Notes: a model not told the origin generated them from the letters alone. DNA of 64,000 nucleotides from Nostoc sp. NMS9 (GCF_017114995.1 NZ_JABXKL010000080.1:1-64000), one strand, 5' to 3'; shown: positions 1 to 8,321, numbered from the stretch's first letter. Numbers and translations: made by a program.

Positions 1-262
1 TGGGCTTTCTGCATAGAGAAAGGGAATTATAACTAATTAGCCGGACATGATATAATACCTCAAAAACAGCTTTACTCTGTGTTGCAGCTTGAACAAGAAA
101 AGTTACTTCCTCACGGCGCAACAAAGCAAAAGACTGATCGTTGCGAGTAATTGTAATTGGACGTTCTAAAGCTTTGTCTAGAACTCGTCCAGGCTGACGA
201 TTCAACTCAGTGCCTGTAATTAGCTCATCTGAGTAGATATTGCCAAAATTCCCGATAGACAT
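1..262 (-). CDS. Phd/YefM-type antitoxin, 3' part off the window edge
   Basis: An open frame starts at ATG 262-260 on the minus strand and stays open to base 1. It is too short and too near the edge for a simple ORF scan. The product contains ELITGTELNRQPGRVLDKAL and ITITRNDQSFALLRREEV. This is the layout of Phd/YefM antitoxins: an N-terminal DNA-binding part with a 'G..L...L' helix followed by a 'TRN...ALL' beta strand. Such proteins neutralise a cognate toxin and repress their own operon. From about codon 70 the frame reads into a MITE terminal repeat (bases 31-53), so the native C-terminus has probably been replaced by repeat-coded residues. No toxin gene is visible; it may lie to the left or be lost. 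The family call is from motif resemblance only. Confidence 0.6.
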   Translation of the reverse strand, partial: MSIGNFGNIYSDELITGTELNRQPGRVLDKALERPITITRNDQSFALLRREEVTFLVQAATQSKAVFEVLYHVRLISYNSLSLCRKP

Positions 263-303
263 AGAGTATGCGTTTTCAGGAAACGCCGATTTAATCAAAT
301 CAA

Positions 304-335
304 TATATACGTAATATACGTATAATTATACGTAC
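304..335. promoter_or_regulatory. Triple TATACGTA direct repeat, probable antitoxin operator
   Basis: TATACGTA occurs at 306-313, 315-322 and 327-334, each with a self-complementary TACGTA core. The array lies 44 bases upstream of the antitoxin start at 262. Phd-type antitoxins bind short palindromes in their own promoters, so an autoregulatory operator is the natural reading. That function is inferred. Confidence 0.5.
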
Positions 336-807
336 TATTCATCTAGTTCAATAGGAATTTTTTGGCTCATTTTTGATCGTTGCGACGGCAAGCCACAATT
401 GAGCAGATGCAGCGTGCGATCGCACCCCAAAAAATCCTTAAATAATTAAATATGCGACATTAGTCTATGTATTAATACGGCGCAACAACACAGAAAGACC
501 GACCGACTCAAGCTAACAAAGACACTCTAAAAGCGATCGCTATTATGACAGCATAGATATATTCTGTATAGGAAGATACTTGTTGTGAACCTGGAAGTAG
601 ATTTTTTTATTTTACCTAAAAATATAAGTAAACATACTAATACACTGTGACAGAAATTTGCTTACCTTTAACAAGGGACTTGAGTAGGGACAATTCATGA
701 ATTGCTCCTACTTGTCTGCTTGCTTAATTGAGATGGTAGCTGGATTTGCGCCGCACTCTATTAGGCTGTGATTTGTTTATTATTCTCAGCTTAATTTCGG
801 TCTAATC
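336..807. other. Spacer between antitoxin gene and kamA
   Basis: No supported gene in either strand. It holds a HIP1 octamer near 535, A/T-rich stretches and presumably the divergent promoters of the two flanking genes. I see no clear riboswitch or tRNA. Confidence 0.5.
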
Positions 808-1968
808 ATGATCAAAAACACTATTCTAGAGCCTCTAGTAACTAATATTCGGTGTGAAGAAATTTGTCAGATTTTGGGAGAGACTTACAACCAAGAACGC
901 TGGAACGATTGGCGCTGGCAAATGCGGCATCGGTTGACTAAGCTGGAACACTTTCAGAAGTTATTAAGGCTTAGTGCTACCGAAGAACAGGGACTTTTAA
1001 TTGCACCAGAAAAGTTTGCTGTAGCTGTAACCCCATACTTTGCATCACTACTCGATCCAGAAGATCCGCTTTGCCCATTACGGTTACAGGTGATACCACG
1101 GCAAGAAGAATTAATAGCTAGTCCAGCAGACATGGTAGATCCATGCGGTGAAGATAACGACACTCCAGTGCCAGGACTCGTACACCGCTACCCTGACCGA
1201 GTGTTGCTGCTTGCTCTAGACAGTTGCGCCGCTTATTGTCGTTACTGCACCCGCTCTCGTTTGGTGAGCCAAGGTGAGATGTACCCAGTAACGCGGCGGT
1301 TGGATGCGATCGCTGCTTACCTGGAGGAACACACCGAGATCCGTGATGTGCTAATTTCCGGTGGCGATCCTCTATTGATGGCTGATGAACCTTTAGATAA
1401 TTTGCTTGGGCGGCTGCGTGCCATTAAGCATATTGAATTTATCCGAATTGGTTCCCGCGTGCCAAGTTTCTTACCACAGCGAATTACACCGCAATTGGTT
1501 GCCTTGCTTCGTAAACATCGTGTATGGCTATCTTTGCACTTTTGTCATCTGCGGGAACTTACCCCAGAAGTCGCACAAGCTTGCGATCGCCTAGTTGATG
1601 GCGGCATTCCTTTAGGCAGTCAAACCGTGCTGTTAAAAGGTGTGAATGATTCTGAAAAAGCCCTGAAGAATCTGTTTCACGGTCTTCTCAAGCTGCGTGT
1701 GCGACCCTATTATCTTTATCAATGCGACCCAGTTGTTGGTACTGCACATCTGCGAACTAGTGTGCAAACTGGGCTTGATTTAATTTCTAAATTACGTGGT
1801 CATACTACTGGCTACGCTGTACCAACTTATGTAATTGATGCCCCTGGTGGTGGTGGCAAAGTCCCAATTCAAGCCGAGACTCTAGTTGCTTATGATAAGG
1901 GCACAGTTACAGTGCAAAATTGGGCAGGTAAGACGTACACCTATGTAGATCCAGTGGAGCAGGGCTAA
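808..1968 (+). CDS. KamA-family lysine 2,3-aminomutase-like radical SAM enzyme
   Basis: A 386-residue radical SAM, PLP-dependent aminomutase that would interconvert L-lysine and beta-lysine. The [4Fe-4S] motif is C140-x3-C144-x2-C147. The PLP-binding lysine is K351 in PGGGGK. D307 (YQCDPVVGT) and D344 (VIDAPGGGGK) align with the two aspartates that hold the substrate amino group in clostridial KamA, so activity on free lysine or a close analogue is plausible. EpmB, which acts in EF-P modification, is the main alternative in the same family. The ATG start opens directly on the family N-terminus. The stop codon TAA overlaps the first base of a degenerate MITE (1968-2083). A SET-domain gene and an ATP-grasp ligase gene follow on the same strand, which suggests that the product is conjugated to another molecule. 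Confidence 0.85.
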   Translation: MIKNTILEPLVTNIRCEEICQILGETYNQERWNDWRWQMRHRLTKLEHFQKLLRLSATEEQGLLIAPEKFAVAVTPYFASLLDPEDPLCPLRLQVIPRQEELIASPADMVDPCGEDNDTPVPGLVHRYPDRVLLLALDSCAAYCRYCTRSRLVSQGEMYPVTRRLDAIAAYLEEHTEIRDVLISGGDPLLMADEPLDNLLGRLRAIKHIEFIRIGSRVPSFLPQRITPQLVALLRKHRVWLSLHFCHLRELTPEVAQACDRLVDGGIPLGSQTVLLKGVNDSEKALKNLFHGLLKLRVRPYYLYQCDPVVGTAHLRTSVQTGLDLISKLRGHTTGYAVPTYVIDAPGGGGKVPIQAETLVAYDKGTVTVQNWAGKTYTYVDPVEQG

Positions 1969-2083
1969 TATCGCGTCCGACTAAAGACTTATCATTATAG
2001 ACCGCAATTCTTGCTGGGGAAAGAGGCTTTTCCGATTTTTGCACAGATGCGGTAATCATAAGTGATTAACCGGACTTGATATA
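1968..2083. repeat. Degenerate MITE, family A
   Basis: The left end ATATCGCGTCCGACTAAAG and right end AGTGATTAACCGGACTTGAT are diverged versions of the inverted termini ATATCATGTCCGC / GCGGACATGATAT seen in the fuller copies at 3657-3803 and 57415-57563. The interior is unlike those copies. It starts at the kamA stop codon. Confidence 0.55.
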
Positions 2084-2197
2084 ACACTATATATTTGTAC
2101 ACGAGTTGATCGCCATCATCTAAAAGAGCCGATTGGAATGTTTCTATTGAGTTCTTGGCAAACCAAAAAGCTAAGTAATAGCAGGAGATTAGTTGGA

Positions 2198-2584
2198 ATG
2201 TTGATTGTTGGTAATACAAACCTAAAAGGTCGAGGTGTCTTCGCACAGAAGCGCTTTTTGAAAGGAGAGATCATTGAGAGAGTGCCAGTTGTTCTTATAC
2301 CCGCAGAACAGGTTGAATTCCTAGATAAAACAATTTTGGGCAACTATTACTACGATTGGGAAGATAAAGCTGCGGCGATCGCTCTAGGTTTATCTTCCTT
2401 GATCAACCATTCTTACCATCCCAATAGTTATTATGTGAAAAAATTCGCCGACCGAGAGTTGGATCTGATTGCCTACCGAGATATAGAAGCGGGAGAAGAA
2501 ATTACTGCCAACTACAACGGTTCTCCTGATGATAAATCTCCTATATGGTTTGATGTTGTTGATGAGATATTTTCACTTAATTAA
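2198..2584 (+). CDS. SET-domain protein, putative protein lysine methyltransferase
   Basis: About 128 residues from ATG 2198, or 148 from ATG 2138. The inner start is preferred because AGGAG lies 12 bases upstream (2182-2186) and the SET fold begins immediately with GNTNLKGRGVFA. Diagnostic motifs are the NHS region (INHSYHPNSYY) and GEEITANYNG near the C-terminus, which form the SAM and lysine channel of SET methyltransferases. It is a minimal SET domain with no pre- or post-SET zinc cysteines, as in the small bacterial forms. It sits between kamA and the ATP-grasp gene, 39 bases or more from each, with the MITE upstream. The substrate is unknown; the neighbours raise the possibility of acting on a lysine-like or peptide product. 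Confidence 0.8.
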   Translation: MLIVGNTNLKGRGVFAQKRFLKGEIIERVPVVLIPAEQVEFLDKTILGNYYYDWEDKAAAIALGLSSLINHSYHPNSYYVKKFADRELDLIAYRDIEAGEEITANYNGSPDDKSPIWFDVVDEIFSLN

Positions 2585-2674
2585 GGATTTAGTAATCGAA
2601 ATTCCTTAATTAAGACACCTAATTTGTACATTAAAGCTAACAGAGAAAGCTTTCTCACTGAAAATTATCGGGCT

Positions 2675-3673
2675 ATGGGATTATTCATTGGTCTGTGTTA
2701 TGACCTGAAGGCGGACTATCTTAAAGCTGGTTTCAGTGCCTCAGAGGTGATGGAGTTCGACGATGAAGAAACTATCATCGGGCTGGAAACTGCACTATTG
2801 CAGTTAGGTCATCAGGTTGAACGTGTCGGTCATGGTAGAGAACTTGCTCTGCGTTTGGCAAAAGGCGATCGCTGGGATCTGGTTTTCAATATTGCTGAGG
2901 GTTTAAAGGGTCGCTCTCGTGAAGCTCAAGTCCCGGCAATCTGCGAATTATTCGCTCAACCTTACACCTTTTCCGATCCGCTTACCTGCGCCCTGACGTT
3001 AGACAAAGCGCTGGCTAAGAGAGTAGTGCGCGATCGCGGTTTGCCGACAGCCCCCTTTGAGGTCGTGAATACTACTGCAGAAGCAGCAGCTGTGTTGCTG
3101 CCAATGCCACTTTTCCTCAAACCTATGGCGGAAGGCAGTTCTAAAGGGGTAACTGGACATTCTCTTGTCAAAGAACATCAGGAGCTAGTAAATGCTTATC
3201 AAGTGTTACACGAACTTTTTCAGCAACCAATACTCGTGGAAACCTTTCTTCCTGGTAGAGAAGTAACAGTAGGCATTATTGGCAACGGTAGCAACTCACA
3301 GGTAGTAGGTGTGATGGAAGTAATTTTTACAGGGCAAGCGGAAGCTTTTGCCTACACCACCCTCAACAAAGATGAGTATCTGGAACGGGTATCTTATCGT
3401 TTGCTCATAGATCCTGAACCACTGGCAGCACAGGCAAGGCAACTGGCACTGGATGCTTACCATACTCTTGGTTGCCGTGATGCTGCCCGCGTGGATCTAC
3501 GCTGCGATGCTAGCGGTGTGTTGCAGTTTATGGAGGTTAACCCATTGCCAGGATTACATCATATCCGCTCAGACTTGCCAATTATGGGACGTTTAGGTGG
3601 TGTGACATACACAGAAATCATTGCTCAAATAGTCGAGTCTGCATGGCAAAGATATAATATCATGTCCGCTTAA
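2675..3673 (+). CDS. D-alanine-D-alanine ligase-like ATP-grasp enzyme
   Basis: About 332 residues from ATG 2675; a TTG at 2624 would add 17 residues that do not look conserved. The ATP-grasp core shows FLKPMAEGSSKGV (triphosphate loop region), ILVETFLPGREVTVGI and the C-terminal metal-binding stretch FMEVNPLPGLHH. The Ddl hallmark in the N-terminal domain is replaced by FIGLCYDLKADYL, so this is probably a paralogue joining a different amino acid or peptide through an acyl phosphate. The last codons, coding NIMSA and the stop, lie inside the terminal repeat of a MITE (3657-3803), so the native end was altered. Operon-like with kamA and the SET gene. Confidence 0.8.
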   Translation: MGLFIGLCYDLKADYLKAGFSASEVMEFDDEETIIGLETALLQLGHQVERVGHGRELALRLAKGDRWDLVFNIAEGLKGRSREAQVPAICELFAQPYTFSDPLTCALTLDKALAKRVVRDRGLPTAPFEVVNTTAEAAAVLLPMPLFLKPMAEGSSKGVTGHSLVKEHQELVNAYQVLHELFQQPILVETFLPGREVTVGIIGNGSNSQVVGVMEVIFTGQAEAFAYTTLNKDEYLERVSYRLLIDPEPLAAQARQLALDAYHTLGCRDAARVDLRCDASGVLQFMEVNPLPGLHHIRSDLPIMGRLGGVTYTEIIAQIVESAWQRYNIMSA

Positions 3674-3803
3674 TTGCTTATTAAACCCTAAGAACCCCAC
3701 CTCGCCAAAGCTACGCTTTGTCTCCCCTCCCCTTAGCAAGGGGAGGGGTTGGGGGTGGGGTGTAATGACTGTGGTTAGATAACTAATTATGCGGACATGA
3801 TAT
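3657..3803. repeat. MITE, family A, complete copy
   Basis: 147 bp with inverted ends ATATCATGTCCGC (3657-3669) and GCGGACATGATAT (3791-3803). It has a G/C-rich palindromic core (cccctcccc ... ggggagggg) and no coding capacity. It closely matches the copy at 57415-57563 in ends and core. The left end provides the stop codon of the ATP-grasp gene. Confidence 0.8.
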
Positions 3804-4006
3804 AAATACTGAACAAGAGGCAGGGGGGTAGGCTGACAGGTACAACTAGGTGCAACAAACCTACACCTGTCAGCTACTTCCCCCGCCCCTCTGCCCTTAT
3901 TTTATGCAATATGAAGTTGCTCAAACTAAACTACAGAGGGATGTTAGGTGATACGCTCATCTTATAGTGTGTTAAATACTGTTACCTAACTGTGGAGAAT
4001 ATACTC
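3804..4006. other. Spacer with long inverted repeat
   Basis: Arms at 3823-3841 and 3865-3884 (GGTAGGCTGACAGGT / ACCTGTCAGCTAC plus G/C runs) would form a strong hairpin with a 23-base loop. It could end transcription from the kamA cluster or be another repeat. The promoter of the next small gene should lie between 3900 and 4000. Confidence 0.45.
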
Positions 4007-4234
4007 ATGAATTTATTATTTATGCAAACAGCAGCACCAGCTATAGATGCTGCCCCTCATTTTCCTGTTGCTTTTACCTTGGTGTATGTCGTTGGTTTTA
4101 TTGCCGCTGTCACCATTGGGTCAATAGCTTGGTACAACTCGAAACGCCCCGCAGGTTGGGAAAGCAAAGAACGTCCTGATTTTGTGCCTAAAGTTGATAA
4201 AGAAGAAACTCCGGGTCTGGGTGAACCTAAGTAA
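4007..4234 (+). CDS. Small single-span membrane protein, photosystem II-associated type
   Basis: 75 residues from ATG 4007, with GGAG at 3994-3997 as ribosome site; a GTG at 3992 would add five residues. There is one transmembrane helix (FTLVYVVGFIAAVTIGSIAW), then a charged, proline-containing cytoplasmic tail with SKRPAGWESKERPDFVP and EETPGLGEPK. I recognise it as a conserved cyanobacterial small protein. It may be the Psb35/Ssl2148-type factor that stabilises the CP47 assembly module, but I am not certain of that identity. Confidence 0.75.
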   Translation: MNLLFMQTAAPAIDAAPHFPVAFTLVYVVGFIAAVTIGSIAWYNSKRPAGWESKERPDFVPKVDKEETPGLGEPK

Positions 4235-4320
4235 TAAGCAGTGATCAGTGCTGAGTTTAATAATCAAACTTACAGCAGTTTTCATTTATTTTGAACCACA
4301 TTTTACATTATCCAGAACCC

Positions 4321-4352
4321 TTGTAGAGACGTAGCAGCGCTACATCTCTACA
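4321..4352. terminator. Hairpin between convergent genes
   Basis: TTGTAGAGACGTAGC and GCTACATCTCTACA form a near-perfect stem around a short loop, between the ends of a plus-strand gene (4234) and a minus-strand gene (4361). It could serve as terminator for both. A related TGTAGAGACG sequence recurs near 27151, so it is also a dispersed repeat. Confidence 0.5.
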
Positions 4353-4360
4353 TTTGTCTA

Positions 4361-4801
4361 TTAACTCCGCAAAGAGGTTACATTCATATCGTCGTTCAAT
4401 CTGCGAATCAGACGGGATAACTCACGAATGATATTCACCGCAATTTCGGGAGTTTCTTCGATCGCATCATACAGTTGCTCTTGCGTCAGTTCTAAAAATT
4501 CACAAGGTTCTAGAGTCGTGGCAGTGGCAGATCGAGGTTGAGTATCGAATACTGCCATCTCACCAAAATATTTTCCCTGTTCCACCTCTGCCAACTGTTT
4601 ATTCCCAATGTGAACTTTAACTCGACCGGACACGACAATATAGAGCGATCGCCCTTCTTCTCCCTGTCGAAAGATGGTGTAATTAGCCGGGAATGACAAT
4701 TCGTTCATCACTGAAGTGAGCCGCACAATAAAATCATCCCGCAATTCCTTAAAAATCGGGACTCGCCGGACAAATAATAAACGGTCAACACTGGTTAGCA
4801 T
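4361..4801 (-). CDS. Cyclic nucleotide-binding domain protein
   Basis: 146 residues forming one cNMP-binding domain. The phosphate-binding cassette is YFGEMAVFDTQPRSATATT, with the Gly-Glu and Arg that contact the cyclic nucleotide phosphate and ribose. An N-terminal helix segment (VRRVPIFKELRDDFIVRLTS) and a C-terminal helix are typical of the family. There is no helix-turn-helix after the domain, so it is not a Crp/NtcA transcription factor. It would act as a free-standing cAMP or cGMP sensor by binding a partner. It ends convergently against the small membrane protein gene. The partner is unknown. Confidence 0.8.
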   Translation of the reverse strand: MLTSVDRLLFVRRVPIFKELRDDFIVRLTSVMNELSFPANYTIFRQGEEGRSLYIVVSGRVKVHIGNKQLAEVEQGKYFGEMAVFDTQPRSATATTLEPCEFLELTQEQLYDAIEETPEIAVNIIRELSRLIRRLNDDMNVTSLRS

Positions 4802-5335
4802 AATTACAAGTTAAAAATCCAACATTACTGAACATCTCAAAACTGAAGTCAGAGGGCGATTAGTCATATTACCGATGTTGAATGCTAGCCGTCAAGGATA
4901 TCCGAGGCTTTACTATCTGACAAGGGTTCTCTTCAATAAGAGCGATCGCTCTTAAACTTCTCAGATACTAACTCAGTATTCGGTATGACGAACTGCTACT
5001 TTTCCCTATACGGTTTAGCAGGAAGTGATTTTGTCACTTAAATAGTACAGTTATCAATCACTTTTATTTATCCTTTTAAGAAACAAGAGTATTTGATCTT
5101 ATTTCGTTGAAAGTCATAATATTGACTCCATGAGCTCCCAAGGTACCTTGCTGAGAAAAAAATCACCAATTTGATTGGAGGCAATCGCCTCTAAAAATTG
5201 GGTAATTGGCTGATAAATAACGAATATCGATCAGTTGTCGTTAGGAAAACAGTCACAAAATGTCCTAACCTGCCCTCACATTGAGAAGCAGAGAGGACTA
5301 AGACAAACAGCATTGAATTATCGTGAGCAACAATT
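4802..5335. other. Spacer upstream of the CadD-like gene
   Basis: No gene supported. It contains a HIP1-centred palindrome AAGAGCGATCGCTCTT (4937-4952). A 14-mer GAGGCAATCGCCTC at 5178-5191 recurs exactly at 6014-6027, so the pair brackets the transporter gene. Promoters of both flanking genes should be here. Confidence 0.45.
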
Positions 5336-6010
5336 ATGACTTGGCTAATTAGTACATTATTGATTGGAATCTCTGCCGCTTTTGCAACTACCTTTGACGA
5401 CAACTTATATTTGACAGCTTTCTTCGGGAAAGTCAATCGTAGCTTTCGTCCTAAGCATATTGTTATCGGTGAATTTCTGGGATTTACTACTTTAGTATGT
5501 GCTAGTCTCCCTGGTTTCTTCGGCGGTCTGATTATTCCCAGCACCTGGATTGGTTTGCTGGGTTTGCTTCCCGTCGCCATTGGTATCAGTAATCTCATCA
5601 GTCGAGAAGAAGAGGGAGAGACAGTACAAGCTGTATCAGTTGACTTAACCTCTGCTGCAAAATCTGTACGCCAGAAGAAATCACTATTAGCAATCATCCG
5701 CGATCCGCAAACCTACCGCGTTTCCACTGTCACCATTGCCAATGGAGGAAACAACATTGGAATTTATGTACCGTTGTTTGCCAGTAGCAATCTTCCAAGT
5801 TTGGGTGTAATTCTGTGTGTTTGTTATTTCACTGTCGGGGTGTGGTGTTTCCTCTCTTACAACCTGACTCGTAATCCTCTCATGGCTCCCGTTTTAACTC
5901 GCTATGGTCGGAAAATCTTCCCCTTTGTCTTAATTTACTTGGGACTCTCTATCTTGATTAAAAGTGAAACATATCGGCTTTTACCTAGTCTGGCAATGCT
6001 TGGGAATTAG
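5336..6010 (+). CDS. CadD-like cadmium resistance / cation transporter
   Basis: 224 residues with about five or six hydrophobic helices. The N-terminal segment ISAAFATTFDDNLYLTAFF carries the paired aspartates typical of CadD-type permeases in the LysE-like superfamily. A hydrophilic loop (SREEEGETVQAVSVDLTS) separates the two halves, and the second half has NGGNNIGIYVPLFAS. CadD proteins export cadmium or similar divalent cations across the plasma membrane. No CadC/SmtB-type regulator is adjacent, so the ion specificity is uncertain. Confidence 0.75.
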   Translation: MTWLISTLLIGISAAFATTFDDNLYLTAFFGKVNRSFRPKHIVIGEFLGFTTLVCASLPGFFGGLIIPSTWIGLLGLLPVAIGISNLISREEEGETVQAVSVDLTSAAKSVRQKKSLLAIIRDPQTYRVSTVTIANGGNNIGIYVPLFASSNLPSLGVILCVCYFTVGVWCFLSYNLTRNPLMAPVLTRYGRKIFPFVLIYLGLSILIKSETYRLLPSLAMLGN

Positions 6011-6248
6011 GTTGAGGCAATCGCCTCCAGTGATGTCCACGCGATCGCAATTCCTGATGGGTGCTATGTCCCTGATGTAAGTAAACAAATCAGCGATCGT
6101 TTCCCATCCAAAAAGATTTTTAATCACTTAAATTTATCAATATGAATAACAATAATATTTGCTCTTATCAATCAAGTTATCTAAAGTGAGAATAAAGCAC
6201 ATTATCGATGGCTCTTATAAAAGCAAGCCCACCAATAGGAATCAGATT

Positions 6249-6932
6249 ATGAAGGAACTAATGAATCAATCAAACTCTAAAAAATTAACTCAGTGGCTCG
6301 TAACAGCAGTGTTTCTGGTAGTTGTCGCGGGATTTACTCTGCTTATCCAGCCCAGCGCTAGAGCGCAAACACTAACACCATCCGTACCTACAGAATCTGA
6401 ACTAGCTCCAGTTGAATCACTAATGGAGTCTGTAACAGTACCAGTAATATCTCCGGTTGTATCGCCAATGCAGCCTGTGACAGCACCAGTGATATCTCCG
6501 ATTGTATCGCCAATAGTGTCTGTAGCAGAAAACGTTAGACATTTATTACAAACCAATGAATGTGTAGGCTGTAACCTGGCTGGGGCAATGTTAAAGGATG
6601 CAAACCTGCAAGCAGCAAACTTGGAGGGTGCTAACTTACAAAATGCAGACTTAGAAAGGGCTAACTTACAGCAAACAAACTTACAAGGGGCTAACTTTCA
6701 AGGAGCAGATTTAGGGAAGGTAAACCTTTGGGGAGCAAACCTGGTAGGAGCAAACCTTTTTGATGCAGACCTAGAGAAAGCCAACCTCCTGGGAGCAAAT
6801 CTGCAAACTGCTAACCTACAAAACGCAGACTTGGAAAATACAAATCTGACAAATGCAAACATCCAGGGAGCTAACCTGATGGGCGTTGATTTGGAAGATG
6901 CAATCAGACCAGAAGGATTCGCTATTCAGTAA
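6249..6932 (+). CDS. Secreted pentapeptide-repeat protein
   Basis: From ATG 6249 the product has about 227 residues; an upstream ATG at 6159 adds 30 residues with no signal character. A signal peptide (WLVTAVFLVVVAGFTLLI ... ARA-Q) leads to a low-complexity region of repeated VTxPVISPxVSP, probably a flexible cell-wall linker. Then CVGCNL opens about 20 A(N/D)Lxx pentapeptides that would fold as a right-handed quadrilateral beta-helix. The family is abundant in cyanobacteria and the role of most members is unknown. The signal peptide points to periplasm or thylakoid lumen. A 15-bp hairpin lies about 120 bases downstream. Confidence 0.85.
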   Translation: MKELMNQSNSKKLTQWLVTAVFLVVVAGFTLLIQPSARAQTLTPSVPTESELAPVESLMESVTVPVISPVVSPMQPVTAPVISPIVSPIVSVAENVRHLLQTNECVGCNLAGAMLKDANLQAANLEGANLQNADLERANLQQTNLQGANFQGADLGKVNLWGANLVGANLFDADLEKANLLGANLQTANLQNADLENTNLTNANIQGANLMGVDLEDAIRPEGFAIQ

Positions 6933-7052
6933 CATCTTTTGTAGGGGCGCAAGGCTTTGCGTCCCTAAGTGGAATGCCCCAGATTCTGAGTCTGTGACTT
7001 AAGAGAAAGATGATTTTAACAGCGTAAGCCGTAGCATCAATCAAAAATTAAG

Positions 7053-7100
7053 AAACGCTTGTGATCACAAAACTGTGGATAGCTGATCACAAGCGTTTTT
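7053..7100 (+). terminator. Hairpin terminator
   Basis: A perfect 15-bp inverted repeat, AAACGCTTGTGATCA (7053-7067) and TGATCACAAGCGTTT (7084-7098), runs into a T-run. It lies downstream of the pentapeptide gene in an otherwise gene-free spacer (6933-7297). Confidence 0.65.
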
Positions 7101-7297
7101 GGTAGGTAATGCTGTGCAACACTTTTGCGGTGTCGGGGCTATTAATTTTGGTATTAACCACTCTCTACGCGCTTATTAACGTATTATTAAGTGTATAAAC
7201 ATTGGCAAATAATCCTGGTCGAAACGGATGATTGCAGGCTGGTTGCTTATAGCCAAAGAGTACAAAGTACACAACTAAATTTGAGTTTGGCAATACT

Positions 7298-8281
7298 ATG
7301 ATAGATACGCAAGAACAGAAATATCTCTACCGTTTTAGCAAAGCACAGTTATTCTTTGAAAGCGTTGGTAGTCAAGAGAAACTAGAAATGCTTGCAATTC
7401 CCAGCGGCATTTTTCAAATGGGATCTCCAGAAACAGAAATGGGGAGGGATGAGCATGAAAGTCCAAGGCACTTAGTAAAGGTAGCGCCTTTCTTCATGAG
7501 TAAGTATCCAATCACCCAGTTACAGTGGCGGCTCGTAGCAGCCCTACCCCAAATTAACCGCCCACTTGACCCTGAACCATCCGATTTTTTAGGAGACAAC
7601 AGACCAGTCGAACGGGTCTGTTGGAATGATGCGGTAGAATTTTGTGCTCGGTTAGCCAAACAAACCGGACGAAATTACCGACTACCCAGCGAAGCTGAGT
7701 GGGAATATGCTTGTCGCGCCGGAACCACGACCCCTTTTCATTTTGGTGAGACTATAGTTACTGAATTAGCGAACTATAATGGACGCTTCACCTATGGTTC
7801 TGCCCCTAAAATTATATTGAGTCCTGAAACAGCAAGTTTTGAGACTTTTGCAAATGGCAATGGCACTGGACGTGGGGACGATGGCTCTGGAAGTGGGGAT
7901 AACGATGGCTCTGGAAGTAAGCCTGACAATCCCAGTTCAAAAAATCACTGTGGGGAAAATATATCTTCCTTTCTGCGGAAACACCAAGGCGAATATCGTA
8001 AACAGACTACTTCAGTAGGAATTTTTCAGGTTACTAATGCCTTTGGCTTATGTGACTTACATGGTAATGTCAGGGAATGGTGCGCTGACCACTGGCATGA
8101 TAACTACGAGCAAGCGCCGTCAGACGGAAGTGTATGGCTGTCTAATGATGAGAATCCATTCCGAGTGACGCGTGGGGGTTCGTGGACTGATTACTCAGAG
8201 CTATGTAGGGCAGCAAGTCGTGCCAAGACTGGATTGTACGACATAAGCTACTACATCGGCTTCCGAGTTGTGTTTACCTAA
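7298..8281 (+). CDS. FGE-sulfatase (SUMF1-fold) domain protein
   Basis: 327 residues. The formylglycine-generating-enzyme fold is clear from GIFQMGSPETEMGRDEHESP, WNDAVEFCARL, YRLPSEAEWEYACRAGTTTPF, DLHGNVREWCADHWHDNY and the end RGGSW ... RAASR ... YIGFRVV. In bacteria this C-type-lectin-like fold more often serves as a ligand-binding or regulatory module than as a true sulfatase activator, and no sulfatase gene is nearby. A Gly/Ser/Asp-rich insert (GTGRGDDGSGSGDNDG) interrupts the middle. The C-terminal RGGSW-to-GFRVV segment is the region diversified by retroelements in some cyanobacterial relatives; no template repeat or reverse transcriptase is visible here. Confidence 0.8.
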   Translation: MIDTQEQKYLYRFSKAQLFFESVGSQEKLEMLAIPSGIFQMGSPETEMGRDEHESPRHLVKVAPFFMSKYPITQLQWRLVAALPQINRPLDPEPSDFLGDNRPVERVCWNDAVEFCARLAKQTGRNYRLPSEAEWEYACRAGTTTPFHFGETIVTELANYNGRFTYGSAPKIILSPETASFETFANGNGTGRGDDGSGSGDNDGSGSKPDNPSSKNHCGENISSFLRKHQGEYRKQTTSVGIFQVTNAFGLCDLHGNVREWCADHWHDNYEQAPSDGSVWLSNDENPFRVTRGGSWTDYSELCRAASRAKTGLYDISYYIGFRVVFT

Positions 8282-8321
8282 GCGGAAGTCTGTCAAGCTA
8301 GAGCCACTAGATAGAAATATA

